Shown here piece after piece: positions 10,058-18,546 of a stretch of 36,860 nucleotides of DNA. The stretch is taken from assembly GCA_003280345.1 (NCBI GenBank), contig QCFB01000017.1, positions 1-36,860 of the forward strand, written 5' to 3'. The first letter of the stretch is position 1, and each line of letters opens with the position of its first letter. This DNA is from Prochlorococcus sp. AG-363-A16. GTDB lineage: Bacteria > Cyanobacteriota > Cyanobacteriia > PCC-6307 > Cyanobiaceae. A program made the position numbers and the translations under genes. The notes below the pieces were generated by a model, which did not search any database, was not told where the DNA came from, and worked only from the letters and a program-made list of their open reading frames with translations.

Positions 10058-11265
10058 GGTAGAGCAAGCCCCAATGGATAGATATTTTGGTTTCTTGCAG
10101 CATCAAGCAAGGAACTTGGAATCTTATTTAATCCAAAACGCCTTAAGACAGCTTCACCTATATCAGCTCGGTCCAAAGTTCCTGAAGGTAAACTTGCATT
10201 ATTAAAAACAAGAAGTCTTCCTTCTTTTGAACTCTCTAATTGAATAACAGCCTTCCAAAGTGGATCCTTCTCCTGGATCGAAGGTAATTCTCCTAATGGT
10301 TTCGTGTAATCAACCAAGAAGCGATTGTCCCAATACTGAACTGGAATATCTTTCAAAGGCTCATCAGTCACATATCCAACCCATCTACCCGAACGACAAA
10401 TGAGAACCCAATCAGCCATTTTCTGACTTTCACTTTTTTTTAAGCGCAACTCGCTAAGTCTTCGAAGAGGTTGATCTTCTTCTAATACTCGATATCTGCG
10501 GCTACAAGCCTGACTAACTTTTAATTCCCTCAATATGTTTTGCATAGCAAGCATCTGACTCTGTGAACGCGATGCCGCAAAACCAAACCAACCAAGCAAA
10601 ATCAGCCACAGTCCGCCAAAACCACCTCCCTTGATGCAAATCCAACTCCCAAAAACAATCGCAAACAATGAAAGCAGACGACCTGAAGTTGTAGCTACCT
10701 GTACTCCTTTTCTTTGACTACCTGTTAATTGCCAAACCAAAGCCTTAAGTATTGCCCCTCCATCTAAAGGAAGTCCAGGCAAAAGGTTAAACAATGCCAA
10801 GACAAGATTCAAAGAACCCAATTGACCTAATAAATTTGCAAGCAAGGGGCTTATCTCAGAGGCTGATTTAACTCCACCTAGCAAAACTACTGCTAAGAAA
10901 AGGCTTACCAAAGTACCAGCAATGGCAACCCGCAAAGAGCCCATTGGAGTTCGACATTCCCTTTCAACTCGGGCGACCCCACCTAGTAGAAAAAGGGTAA
11001 TACTTCTTACCTTTACTCCTTCATGCAAAGCAACTAAAGAATGTCCAAGTTCATGTAGAAGAACTGACACAAATAAAAGTAAGGAAGTTATAAAACCAAG
11101 AAGCCATGCACCCCAAAATGGCAAAGGAGACTCCGTGATACTGGTTACCTGAGCTTGGGCTGTCCAAGTAAAAAGCAAAAGGACGACAAACCAACTTGGA
11201 TGAACCCTCAAAGGTATTCCTTTGATCCTCATTAACTCCCAGGCTTCCAAACCTTCATCCTCCAT
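9985..11265 (-). CDS. Site-2-protease-like M50 zinc metalloprotease with CBS-like domain
   Basis: An intramembrane zinc protease of the RseP/SpoIVFB type, likely in regulated proteolysis. Using residue numbers from an upstream TTG (11283): HELGHS (77-82) is the HExxH zinc site in a membrane helix, and NLLPGLPLDGG (166-176) supplies the third ligand Asp174. About six hydrophobic segments span 31-240. The region about 255-385 resembles a CBS pair, as in the SpoIVFB-like group. The ATG at 11265 has AAAAGG four bases upstream and is the better start, while the TTG six codons earlier has no ribosome site. It diverges from trpF by only about 50 bp and overlaps the ligase gene at the 3' end. Confidence 0.88.
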   Translation of the reverse strand: MEDEGLEAWELMRIKGIPLRVHPSWFVVLLLFTWTAQAQVTSITESPLPFWGAWLLGFITSLLLFVSVLLHELGHSLVALHEGVKVRSITLFLLGGVARVERECRTPMGSLRVAIAGTLVSLFLAVVLLGGVKSASEISPLLANLLGQLGSLNLVLALFNLLPGLPLDGGAILKALVWQLTGSQRKGVQVATTSGRLLSLFAIVFGSWICIKGGGFGGLWLILLGWFGFAASRSQSQMLAMQNILRELKVSQACSRRYRVLEEDQPLRRLSELRLKKSESQKMADWVLICRSGRWVGYVTDEPLKDIPVQYWDNRFLVDYTKPLGELPSIQEKDPLWKAVIQLESSKEGRLLVFNNASLPSGTLDRADIGEAVLRRFGLNKIPSSLLDAARNQNIYPLGLALPQIVETMLSEGIVEDPSSGTFSEK

Positions 11266-11315
11266 ATGACCTTTTGAGGTCAATCACTAACCAATCCTAG
11301 AAAAGACATTATCCA

Positions 11316-12011
11316 ATGACCTACAACATGGGGGCTCCGACATTCACCGCTGTAAAAATCTGCGGGATAACTAAAGTCGATCAAGCTGTTGAAATCTCAC
11401 GACTAGGTGCTGATGCTATTGGCGTGATTGGAGTAAAAGCTTCTCCTCGCTTTGTAGCCAATGCTCTAAGAAGACATTTATTTTCTCAACTGACTAATGT
11501 CTCACCCTCTTTGGAGCGGGTATGGGTCATAGCTGATCTAAACGATCAGGAATTAGAGAATGAACTTAAAGGAGAAGGTCTTCCAACAGCCATCCAATTA
11601 CACGGTCAAGAGTCACCTCAAAGATGCTCTTTACTTCGAAAAAAACACCCAAATATCAAATGGTGGAAGGCACTTCGCATCAAAAACCCAGAAGACTTAC
11701 ATCTGGCAAATGCCTTTGGAGATTCAGTAGATGCACTATTACTTGATGCATGGAGCCCTAATCAACTAGGTGGAACAGGGAACAAAATTCCCCTGGAATT
11801 AATTGAAAAAGCCACCTTTGAAGTTCCATGGTGGCTTGCTGGTGGAATATCCGCAGAGTGGATACCAGAAGTTCTTAAGAAAGTAAGTCCATATGGAATT
11901 GATGCCTCTAGCAAACTTGAAATTGCTCCAGGCATCAAGAATATAGAAAGCGTCAAATTATTAATAGACGTAATAAAAGGCAAATCTTCAAACCTAGAAG
12001 TAGAAAATTAA
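11316..12011 (+). CDS. trpF: Phosphoribosylanthranilate isomerase
   Basis: Catalyses the Amadori rearrangement of phosphoribosylanthranilate in tryptophan synthesis. A single (beta/alpha)8 barrel of 231 residues. KICGIT (14-19) carries the general base Cys16, LLLDAW holds the general acid Asp144, GGTG (152-155) and LAGGIS bind phosphate, and GIDASSKLE closes the barrel. An alternative ATG four codons later (11328) is possible because conservation begins near residue 12. It is a lone trp gene here, divergent from the M50 gene and convergent with folE. Confidence 0.95.
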   Translation: MTYNMGAPTFTAVKICGITKVDQAVEISRLGADAIGVIGVKASPRFVANALRRHLFSQLTNVSPSLERVWVIADLNDQELENELKGEGLPTAIQLHGQESPQRCSLLRKKHPNIKWWKALRIKNPEDLHLANAFGDSVDALLLDAWSPNQLGGTGNKIPLELIEKATFEVPWWLAGGISAEWIPEVLKKVSPYGIDASSKLEIAPGIKNIESVKLLIDVIKGKSSNLEVEN

Positions 12012-12090
12012 AGTCAATCGTTATTGAAAATAACATTCCAAAATTATTTTCTATCTAGTTAAATACTTAGATAAAAGTTCAAACAATCAG
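12012..12090. terminator. Hairpins between convergent trpF and folE
   Basis: A 79 bp A/T-rich gap between two converging stops. It holds GTTATT-GAA-AATAAC (12020-12034, perfect 6 bp stem) just after trpF, and on the folE side TTTATCTA pairing with TAGATAGAA across a 10-base loop (about 12051-12076). T-rich tracts lie nearby but are not ideally placed, so termination on each strand is probable but not certain. Confidence 0.4.
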
Positions 12091-12840
12091 TTATTTAAGC
12101 AAAGAACTTTCCTGTTGTCTTACAAGTGCAAAGAATTCCTGTTTAAGACTCAAGTCATGACGAAAATCACCACGCACAACAGAATTAACCATGCTGCATT
12201 GCGACTCCATTACACCACGTAACTTCATACAATAATGTTCAGCCTTGATAATTATGCCTAAGCCTTGAGGCTCGCAAAGACGCTCAATTTCATCTGCAAG
12301 AATCATCACTGCCTCTTCTTGAATATGAGGCCTAGAGAAAACCCAATCAGCAACTCTGGCAAACTTGGAAAGTCCAATAACTCTTGATCCAGGTTTAATA
12401 CCAATCCAACAACTGCCCATAATAGGGACGAAATGATGAGAACAAGCAGAGCGAACTGTTATTGGGCCGACAGTATATATCTCGTCTAAATTCTTGACAT
12501 TAGGGAAGCTAGTTACTTTGGGTTGCTTATGATATCTGCCTTTGAAAATCTCATGAATATACATTCTAGCGACCCTATCTGCAGTCTCATTTGTATTATG
12601 ATCATTATCAATATCAATTATTAAGGTTTTAAGTAACTCTTTAAATCTGTGACGGACTTCATCCTCTAACTCATCCAACTCACCAGGTTGAATATATTCA
12701 GAAACATTATCATTTGCAAAGAAAGATACTCCATGACTAAGCAAACGATCACGAATGCGGTCTGAGACCTTCAATTGCTGTGATGACAACTTTTTCTCTT
12801 CATCGAAATCGTTTGGATATTTAGGAACAGTAGTGGTCAT
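12091..12840 (-). CDS. folE: GTP cyclohydrolase I
   Basis: Converts GTP to 7,8-dihydroneopterin triphosphate, the first step toward folate and, in cyanobacteria, pterin glycosides. It has 249 residues, with a variable N-terminal 55. Zinc ligands Cys133 and His136 lie in SACSHHFVPI, and Cys204 in EHYCMKLRGV. IGLSKFARVADWVFSRPHIQE is the family signature. The ATG at 12840 comes eight bases after the SDR stop, so it appears to be the last gene of a run ado-aar-accA-SDR-folE read in one direction. Confidence 0.96.
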   Translation of the reverse strand: MTTTVPKYPNDFDEEKKLSSQQLKVSDRIRDRLLSHGVSFFANDNVSEYIQPGELDELEDEVRHRFKELLKTLIIDIDNDHNTNETADRVARMYIHEIFKGRYHKQPKVTSFPNVKNLDEIYTVGPITVRSACSHHFVPIMGSCWIGIKPGSRVIGLSKFARVADWVFSRPHIQEEAVMILADEIERLCEPQGLGIIIKAEHYCMKLRGVMESQCSMVNSVVRGDFRHDLSLKQEFFALVRQQESSLLK

Positions 12841-12848
12841 AAGTTTAA

Positions 12849-13556
12849 TTAAAAAGCTCCATGAGCTGGCATAAGTGTAATGTCTTCAATTATTTGTGAA
12901 GACGGTTGTTCCGCAAGATAAAGAAGCGCCGAAGCAGCCTGACCTGCAGAGAGCATCGAATTTCGATCAAAATTGCTTTGGACTGAATCCGCATCCCAAA
13001 GCGTTGTATTAACCGAACCAAGGGTTAGCGTACACGCGCGTATTGAGTTTTTTCGTTCCTCCACCGCTAAACATTTAGTAAAAGTGGATAACGCAGATTT
13101 AGTCACACAGTAACCAGCCCATTGTGGGAAAGCATTATTTGCTGCATGGCTACTTACATTAATAACCAATCCACCCTTTTCTCGCATATGAGGTACAACC
13201 ACTGCACACATTTGAAAAACACTAGTCAAATTCATCTGTAACAACCACTGCCACTCTTCTAAAGGCATAGACAAAAGTTCACCAGTCCATGCAACGCCAG
13301 CATTATTAATTAGCACAGATGGACAAAGATCCTGGGCTAAAAGTTCTTGGACTCCAGGCTTTATAGAGGCTGAATCAGAAAGGTCCAATGACTTGTATCG
13401 AACAGTTATTCCTGATTGAACAAGTTCGGCGGCCAAAGAATCAAGAGACCTTTCTGTTCGAGCAATTAAAAGGAGATCCCATCCAGCTTTAGCAAACAAC
13501 TTTGCTGTAGCTTCACCTATCCCCCTTGATGCTCCTGTAATTAAGGCTGTTGGCAA
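12849..13556 (-). CDS. Short-chain dehydrogenase/reductase (FabG-like)
   Basis: An NAD(P)H-dependent oxidoreductase of the classical SDR family, with 235 residues. TGASRGIG (7-14) binds the cofactor, NNAG (84-87) is structural, and a Ser in VINVSSH with Tyr149 and Lys153 (YCVTK) forms the catalytic set. The substrate cannot be told from sequence. Placement between accA and folE would suit either fatty-acid or pterin chemistry (a sepiapterin- or pteridine-reductase-like role is possible). The start is TTG at 13556, 24 bases after the accA stop. No ATG precedes the TGASRGIG motif. Confidence 0.88.
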   Translation of the reverse strand: MPTALITGASRGIGEATAKLFAKAGWDLLLIARTERSLDSLAAELVQSGITVRYKSLDLSDSASIKPGVQELLAQDLCPSVLINNAGVAWTGELLSMPLEEWQWLLQMNLTSVFQMCAVVVPHMREKGGLVINVSSHAANNAFPQWAGYCVTKSALSTFTKCLAVEERKNSIRACTLTLGSVNTTLWDADSVQSNFDRNSMLSAGQAASALLYLAEQPSSQIIEDITLMPAHGAF

Positions 13557-13580
13557 TGCTTGTATGCAAACAAAAAGACT

Positions 13581-14570
13581 CTAGTTACTCATCCCTGTCT
13601 CTGAAGCACTCGACTCTAAAACTTTTCCCATCGATCTAAATTTGCGATACCGCGCCTGACGAAGCTGATCTACTGATAGCGCCATTAGTTCTTCAAGATG
13701 TCTTTCTAGAGCTTCCTTAAGGATTTCACCTGCTTTAAGAGGTGCCCAATTATTTCCTCCCGCAGGCTCTTGCAAAACCTCATCGACAACACCAAGGTTA
13801 AGCAAATCAGGCCCAGTAATTTTCAAAGCAGAAGCTGCTTCAGGAGCCTTGCCCGCATCTCTCCAAAGGATAGATGCACATGCTTCTGGACTTGCCACCG
13901 TATAAACACTGTGTTCAAACATTAATAAGCGGTCAGCCACCCCAATACCTAAAGCGCCTCCTGAGCCCCCTTCACCTATAACAGTTGCGATAATTGGAAC
14001 ACGTAACCGAAACATCTCACGGAGATTCACAGCAATCGCTTCTCCCTGACCTTGCTCTTCTGCTAAAAGGCCAGCATATGCTCCTGGAGTATCAATAAAA
14101 GAAAGTATTGGTAATTTGAATCGATCCGCATGTTCCATTAATCGCAAAGCCTTGCGATATCCCCCAGGTGTTGCCATCCCAAAATTTCTAGCCACATTCT
14201 CTTTTGTATCTCGGCCTTTCTGTTGGCCTATCAAAAGTACAGATCGCGTGCCAATACTTCCTATCCCTCCAATAAGAGCTTGATCATCACTGCCATTCCT
14301 ATCTCCATGCAATTCAATCCACTCATCACAAAACATCTGAATGAAATCTAGTGTGCTTGGCCTTTGAGGATGGCGAGCTACTTGAATTTTTTGTGCAGGA
14401 GTTAAAGCTTGAAAAATTTCTTCTCTTCTTCTGGCCGCTAATGTCTCAAGCTGAAGTAATTGCTGACTGACATCTACTTCTGAGTCCCGTGCAAGTTCCC
14501 TAATCTGCTCTATCTGCTTCTCAAGTTCTACGAGTGGCTTCTCGAATTCAAGAAGATAACGACGAGCCAT
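13581..14570 (-). CDS. accA: Acetyl-CoA carboxylase carboxyltransferase subunit alpha
   Basis: Half of the carboxyltransferase that moves CO2 from carboxybiotin to acetyl-CoA, making malonyl-CoA for fatty acids. It has 329 residues, close to the ~320 of E. coli AccA. The N-terminal helical part has [20 protein letters not shown]. The core has [56 protein letters not shown], and the oxyanion-type loop [12 protein letters not shown]. The ATG at 14570 lies 27 bases after the aar stop, so accA is probably in one unit with aar. This couples malonyl-CoA supply to alkane formation, an order known in cyanobacteria. Confidence 0.97.
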   Translation of the reverse strand: MARRYLLEFEKPLVELEKQIEQIRELARDSEVDVSQQLLQLETLAARRREEIFQALTPAQKIQVARHPQRPSTLDFIQMFCDEWIELHGDRNGSDDQALIGGIGSIGTRSVLLIGQQKGRDTKENVARNFGMATPGGYRKALRLMEHADRFKLPILSFIDTPGAYAGLLAEEQGQGEAIAVNLREMFRLRVPIIATVIGEGGSGGALGIGVADRLLMFEHSVYTVASPEACASILWRDAGKAPEAASALKITGPDLLNLGVVDEVLQEPAGGNNWAPLKAGEILKEALERHLEELMALSVDQLRQARYRKFRSMGKVLESSASETGMSN

Positions 14571-14597
14571 GAGACCAAGAAAGTAAGTGAATAAAAT

Positions 14598-15638
14598 TCA
14601 GGCAATTGCAGCCTCAAACTGAGGCTTCAGATTCAAAGTAGAAAAACCATTTCTAACAGAAGCTTCTCCAATAAAATCCATTTTCTCAAGAGTTATGTTA
14701 TTTCTCCCCCAACTGAAATTAGTTTGACAATTTTCAAATTCAAGAATCATAGCCTCTGCAAAACAAGCAAACATCTGCCGCTGCGGCCTATCCATCTCTG
14801 CCAACTCCATCATGCTCCATCCGATGTCTTTAAAGAATTCAACTATTCCACCCTTAAGAATGTGAACTCCATCACCGGAAAACTTTGAATCGAGATTCTT
14901 GGGATATCCACCATCAATCATTAAGCAAGGTTTACGAAGTTGATATGAACCTATTTCAAGAGTGCGGGGCATGCTCGCAACCCAAACAACAACATCTGCT
15001 TCAAGCAAAGCTTCTTCAAGTGAAAGGATACGTCCGCCCCCTAAATCTTTCTGAAGTTCAACAAGAGGTTGCTGCTGCCTCGCAACTAACAATAATTCAG
15101 CCACACCAGTACGTTTAGACAGCCAACGGCAAACAGCACTACCAATATCACCAGTTGCTCCAATCACTGCTACACAAGCCTTCTTGAGGTCAATTCCAAT
15201 AGAGGGGGCATTTATTTCTAGCTGTCGACAAATAACCCAAGCAGTATGAGTATTCCCGGTCGTAAATCGATTCCATTCAAGAGTCGTGTTGCGAATATGT
15301 TGATGCTGCAGCAGATTGAAATTCTCAAAAATTATTGAAGTAAATCCACCAAGTGCAGTAATACTTATGCCTTTCTTCTGGGCCAATTCCATTGCATTGA
15401 GGACTTTTCTCCTGGCAGTTTTAAAGCGGCCGAGCATTTCAGGAACAAAGCATGAATCTATGTAGGCACCTTCAATGCTCTTGCCTGAAGGGCTAACAAC
15501 CTCAACATGTTCAACAAGTTGAGGAGGCGCACTGCACCAAACATCTAGATCCCCTTCTGCAATATGGTCATAACCAAGCTCCATTGCTTTTCGCCTTGCG
15601 TCATGGAAGCTTGTTGAGTGTCCGATCAGTCCAAACAT
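14598..15638 (-). CDS. aar: Long-chain acyl-ACP reductase (AAR)
   Basis: Reduces fatty acyl-ACP to fatty aldehyde with NADPH, the first step of cyanobacterial alkane synthesis. It has 346 residues. [18 protein letters not shown] is the characteristic start. Cys292 in MFACFAEAM fits the catalytic cysteine that forms the acyl-enzyme (Cys294 in Synechococcus elongatus). [16 protein letters not shown] (158-173) is the Rossmann NADPH loop. It lies between ado upstream and accA downstream. The ado-aar gap is 156 bp and contains an intrinsic terminator, so aar likely also has its own promoter. Confidence 0.96.
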   Translation of the reverse strand: MFGLIGHSTSFHDARRKAMELGYDHIAEGDLDVWCSAPPQLVEHVEVVSPSGKSIEGAYIDSCFVPEMLGRFKTARRKVLNAMELAQKKGISITALGGFTSIIFENFNLLQHQHIRNTTLEWNRFTTGNTHTAWVICRQLEINAPSIGIDLKKACVAVIGATGDIGSAVCRWLSKRTGVAELLLVARQQQPLVELQKDLGGGRILSLEEALLEADVVVWVASMPRTLEIGSYQLRKPCLMIDGGYPKNLDSKFSGDGVHILKGGIVEFFKDIGWSMMELAEMDRPQRQMFACFAEAMILEFENCQTNFSWGRNNITLEKMDFIGEASVRNGFSTLNLKPQFEAAIA

Positions 15639-15711
15639 TGCCTATCAATAACAAAATAATCGGAACAAGAAGCCTTTTAAGCCATGGGACCTTAGCTCAT
15701 CATTACCCAAT

Positions 15712-15735
15712 AAAAAAATTTCCCCAGGAGGGAAA
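15712..15735 (-). terminator. Intrinsic terminator after ado, before aar
   Basis: On the ado strand TTTCCC-TCCTG-GGGAAA is followed at once by seven T residues, a textbook Rho-independent terminator about 60 bases after the ado stop. It would stop or attenuate ado transcripts and leave aar-accA to a separate start in the ~70 bases that remain. Confidence 0.75.
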
Positions 15736-15794
15736 GTCCAGGAGAAACATGATAAATCAAAATTTGCTAAAAAATTTTCGATTACCTAAATGCT

Positions 15795-16523
15795 TCAAAC
15801 GACTGCGGCCAGAGCCATGCGTGCTATCTCACGATTATCAAGGCCCATCTCTGTAAGTGAGTCTTGATAAGCAATCATAAACTCCTCCATCAACTCTTCT
15901 TTATCCATATGAAGAACTGATGCATCTTCTGCAACTTGATCAAGCATCGACTTAATCAAGGGAAGATTAACCTTGTTAGCCTCCATCAACTCTTCTTTAC
16001 AGTTCTCCAAATTGGCCTTAAGCCATTCCTGGCCATAATTCAAATGAAGGTATTCATCTTGAACAACGCCTTCAGTAATTTTTTTCGCAAAAGGGTCTGC
16101 CACTCGAATATAAACGTGGTATGCCGAAATTGCGAAAGCCTCAATAAGTATTGCCTGAATAAGGAAGCAAGTTGTTAATTTGCCATCTTTAAGAGCCTCC
16201 TGAAAATTGCCATGCAATGAAGAAAAGAACTGCTTGGCAAATTGCATATCAGGCTCAACAGCAAGATTCTTGCCACAAGCTGTAAAGCCCCTCATATGCT
16301 TTAACTCCATTCGAGCAAGCTTTTTAAGCTCCTCAGCCTGCTCTGGGATCAAAGTACCAATTGAAATGTAATTGTCATGAGCCTCTTGCTCTCCTTCAAT
16401 GACAATTGCATTAATCCGGCTATAAGCATCCTTATAAGACACAGTAGTGAAATCAGGCAATCCAGATGAAAAACCATCAGGACTATCAACTACTGCTACC
16501 TCAGGAGATTCGAGGATCGGCAT
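15795..16523 (-). CDS. ado: Aldehyde-deformylating oxygenase (alkane synthase)
   Basis: A ferritin-like di-iron enzyme that turns fatty aldehydes into alkanes plus formate, giving mainly pentadecane or heptadecane in these cells. It has 242 residues. All six iron ligands sit exactly at the numbers known from the Prochlorococcus MIT9313 structure: Glu45, Glu73, His76, Glu128, Glu157 and His160. The ATG at 16523 follows AGAAGAG. The gene comes after the creatininase-like gene (85 bp gap) and is followed by a terminator and then aar. Confidence 0.97.
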   Translation of the reverse strand: MPILESPEVAVVDSPDGFSSGLPDFTTVSYKDAYSRINAIVIEGEQEAHDNYISIGTLIPEQAEELKKLARMELKHMRGFTACGKNLAVEPDMQFAKQFFSSLHGNFQEALKDGKLTTCFLIQAILIEAFAISAYHVYIRVADPFAKKITEGVVQDEYLHLNYGQEWLKANLENCKEELMEANKVNLPLIKSMLDQVAEDASVLHMDKEELMEEFMIAYQDSLTEMGLDNREIARMALAAVV

Positions 16524-16608
16524 AAATCTCTTCTAAAATTTGTGCAATGGCCACGACTTTAGCCACCTATGCAAGAAATAGGGAACTATGTCTTAGTACG
16601 TAGTGAGA

Positions 16609-17436
16609 TTAATACGATTCTTTATCTGAAATAGGTGGCCATTTGCTCAGCATAAGAGTGGTCAAAAGTTCTACCCAGTGCTCTACAAGTGCCTCTTCAA
16701 GAGCCTTGCCTAAAGTTTTATTTGCCTGTCTTGCATCACCAATTACACCACTATCACTTAAGTCTTTTGTTAACCAAGCATAAGGAGAGGCCCCTTCCAA
16801 ACTCCATCCAAGAGGGGGTGTTGCGGGGCTATCAGGAGATAAGTGATCACCGTCTGAAATTTTTTGCATGCCTACCAATTCTGGAAATATTGAAAGCATC
16901 AAACTCGTTTCAGCAAGACCAGCATGAAGGTCATTAAGTCTTTCTTCCAAAGGGATCAAATTCTCCAATGAAGAAACCCCACTCCAAAGGAAACAAGGAA
17001 GTACAGCCATAGAAGGACATTGCAGCCTTAACTCTCTTGCTGCAGCCTGCAATAAACCAATTTGACCACCATGTGCATTAAATAAAACCAAGCGACGAAA
17101 GCCCATCGAAGAAATCTGACGACCAACTTCTAAAACCAATTGCAATAAAAATTCTGCTGACAAGGAGATAGTGCCAGGGAAAGAAGCATGTTCTGGAGAA
17201 AAGCCAAACAGCTGAGAAGGAAGCTTCCAAATAGGAAAATGTTCAGGCATTCGGTCAAGAACTGCAACCAAAATTCTCTCGGCAAAGAGATTGTCTGTTG
17301 CCAAAGGCAAGTGAGGCCCATGCTGTTCACAAGCTCCAAAGGGCCAAATCAATGTTGCGCCATCTCTTTTCGCTGCCTCAGCAGCCTTTGGCCAACTGAA
17401 ATAATCAAATCTTTGATGATGAGAAGTAATAGACAT
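16609..17436 (-). CDS. Creatininase-family metal-dependent amidohydrolase
   Basis: The family uses two metals to open cyclic or linear amides (creatinine amidohydrolase, ArfB/MftE-type enzymes). Counting from an upstream TTG (17457): ACEQHGPHLPLATD (42-55) gives metal ligands Glu44, His46 and Asp55. FNAHGGQ has His129, and HAGLAETS has His178 and Glu183. The full frame is 282 residues. ATG at 17436 is preceded by AAGGAGG, unusually close at two bases, so the TTG seven codons earlier remains possible. The substrate is unknown; creatinine is unlikely in this organism. It is upstream of ado on the same strand and divergent from the S1-like gene. Confidence 0.85.
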   Translation of the reverse strand: MSITSHHQRFDYFSWPKAAEAAKRDGATLIWPFGACEQHGPHLPLATDNLFAERILVAVLDRMPEHFPIWKLPSQLFGFSPEHASFPGTISLSAEFLLQLVLEVGRQISSMGFRRLVLFNAHGGQIGLLQAAARELRLQCPSMAVLPCFLWSGVSSLENLIPLEERLNDLHAGLAETSLMLSIFPELVGMQKISDGDHLSPDSPATPPLGWSLEGASPYAWLTKDLSDSGVIGDARQANKTLGKALEEALVEHWVELLTTLMLSKWPPISDKESY

Positions 17437-17487
17437 CACCTCCTTCCCTATTAACAACTTAACCTTGCCTGTAAGAATGACCCATCG

Positions 17488-18546
17488 ATGACCCCCAAGG
17501 GCCCCATGGCCGGATCAAGCAATCCGCAGCCCAACAGACCAAATTCTCCTAGGCCGCCAGCAAAGCCTCCTCGCAAACCTCTGCAGGTTCTCCATATCAG
17601 CAGAAAGGAAGAACAGGCTTCTAAAACAATTGAGAAATCTGAAATAGATCGATCCTCTAATAAGGATCAGATTCAGATCAATCAATCAAAATCTCAAGAA
17701 TTAACTGATCAAGACAAAAGATCAGAATCAGGAAATTTCAGCACTACCAGAAAAAAGTTTGACCTTGAGGATCCTCAAGGAATAAGCATGGCCGATCTCC
17801 TCGGCCCACCAGAACAATCCAATGTCATCAAAGCAGATCCCACTGAAACAAGTTCACAAAATCAAAATGAAATAGCAAATTCTCAACGTAGCGTCGACGA
17901 TTTTGATTTCGATGAAGATGCCTTCTTAGCAGCATTAGATGACAATGAACCTGTTGGACATACTGGCGAAATAGCTACAGGGGCTGTAATAGGTGTTGAG
18001 AGTGATGGTGTCTACGTTGATATAGGTGGGAAGGCTCCAGGCTTTATGCCAAAAAACGAATGTGGTCTAGGAGTAATTCCCAACCTCAAGGAACGATTCC
18101 CAAAAGGATTAGAAGTTGAAGTTTTAGTAACACGTGAACAAAATGCTGATGGGATGGTAACCATTAGCTGCAGAGCACTTGCTTTACGCAAAAGCTGGGA
18201 AAAAGTTCAACAACTTGCCAAAGATGGACAAGTTGTTCAAGTGAAAATCAATGGATTCAACCGGGGAGGAGTTACTTGCGACCTTGAGGGACTTCGAGGA
18301 TTCATTCCTCGCTCTCAACTAGAAAATGGCGAAAACCATGAAACTCTCGTTGGCAAAACACTTAAGACAGCCTTCCTAGAAGTTAATCCTGATACCCGCA
18401 AACTTGTTCTTTCAGAGAAGCGTGCAGCTATAGCTGCACGCTTCTCTGAAAGAACAAGTTTGCGGGTATCAGGATTAACTTCTAGGAAGGCTGTCTTAAG
18501 TGTTTTGCCAACGAGAGTTTCATGGTTTTCGCCATTTTCTAGTTGA
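17488..18546 (+). CDS. Ribosomal protein S1-like RNA-binding protein, 3' truncated and fused across the fold
   Basis: An S1-motif protein resembling the cyanobacterial S1 homolog B (Nbp1 type), acting in mRNA binding or translation. Residues 1-150 are a disordered Pro/Ser/Gln-rich tail with the acidic patch VDDFDFDEDAFLAALDD. S1 domain one is about 159-229 (TGAVIGVESDGVYVDIGGKAPGF), and domain two about 246-311 (KINGFNRGGVTCDLEGLRGFIP). The genuine gene should continue with a third S1 domain to about 400 residues. Here the frame crosses 18430 and, after about residue 321, reads the mirrored antisense strand (RTSLRVSG...) to a chance stop at 18546. The last 31 codons are therefore artificial. 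Confidence 0.85.
   Translation: MTPKGPMAGSSNPQPNRPNSPRPPAKPPRKPLQVLHISRKEEQASKTIEKSEIDRSSNKDQIQINQSKSQELTDQDKRSESGNFSTTRKKFDLEDPQGISMADLLGPPEQSNVIKADPTETSSQNQNEIANSQRSVDDFDFDEDAFLAALDDNEPVGHTGEIATGAVIGVESDGVYVDIGGKAPGFMPKNECGLGVIPNLKERFPKGLEVEVLVTREQNADGMVTISCRALALRKSWEKVQQLAKDGQVVQVKINGFNRGGVTCDLEGLRGFIPRSQLENGENHETLVGKTLKTAFLEVNPDTRKLVLSEKRAAIAARFSERTSLRVSGLTSRKAVLSVLPTRVSWFSPFSS

Noticed and set aside
12020-12034. CRISPR-like or mobile repeat
   Set aside because: Only a single short hairpin at a convergent gene end. No repeated spacers, inverted terminal repeats or transposase occur anywhere in the window.
18451-18546. Novel C-terminal domain on the S1-like protein
   Set aside because: These codons are the reverse complement of the same gene read across the fold, not independent sequence.
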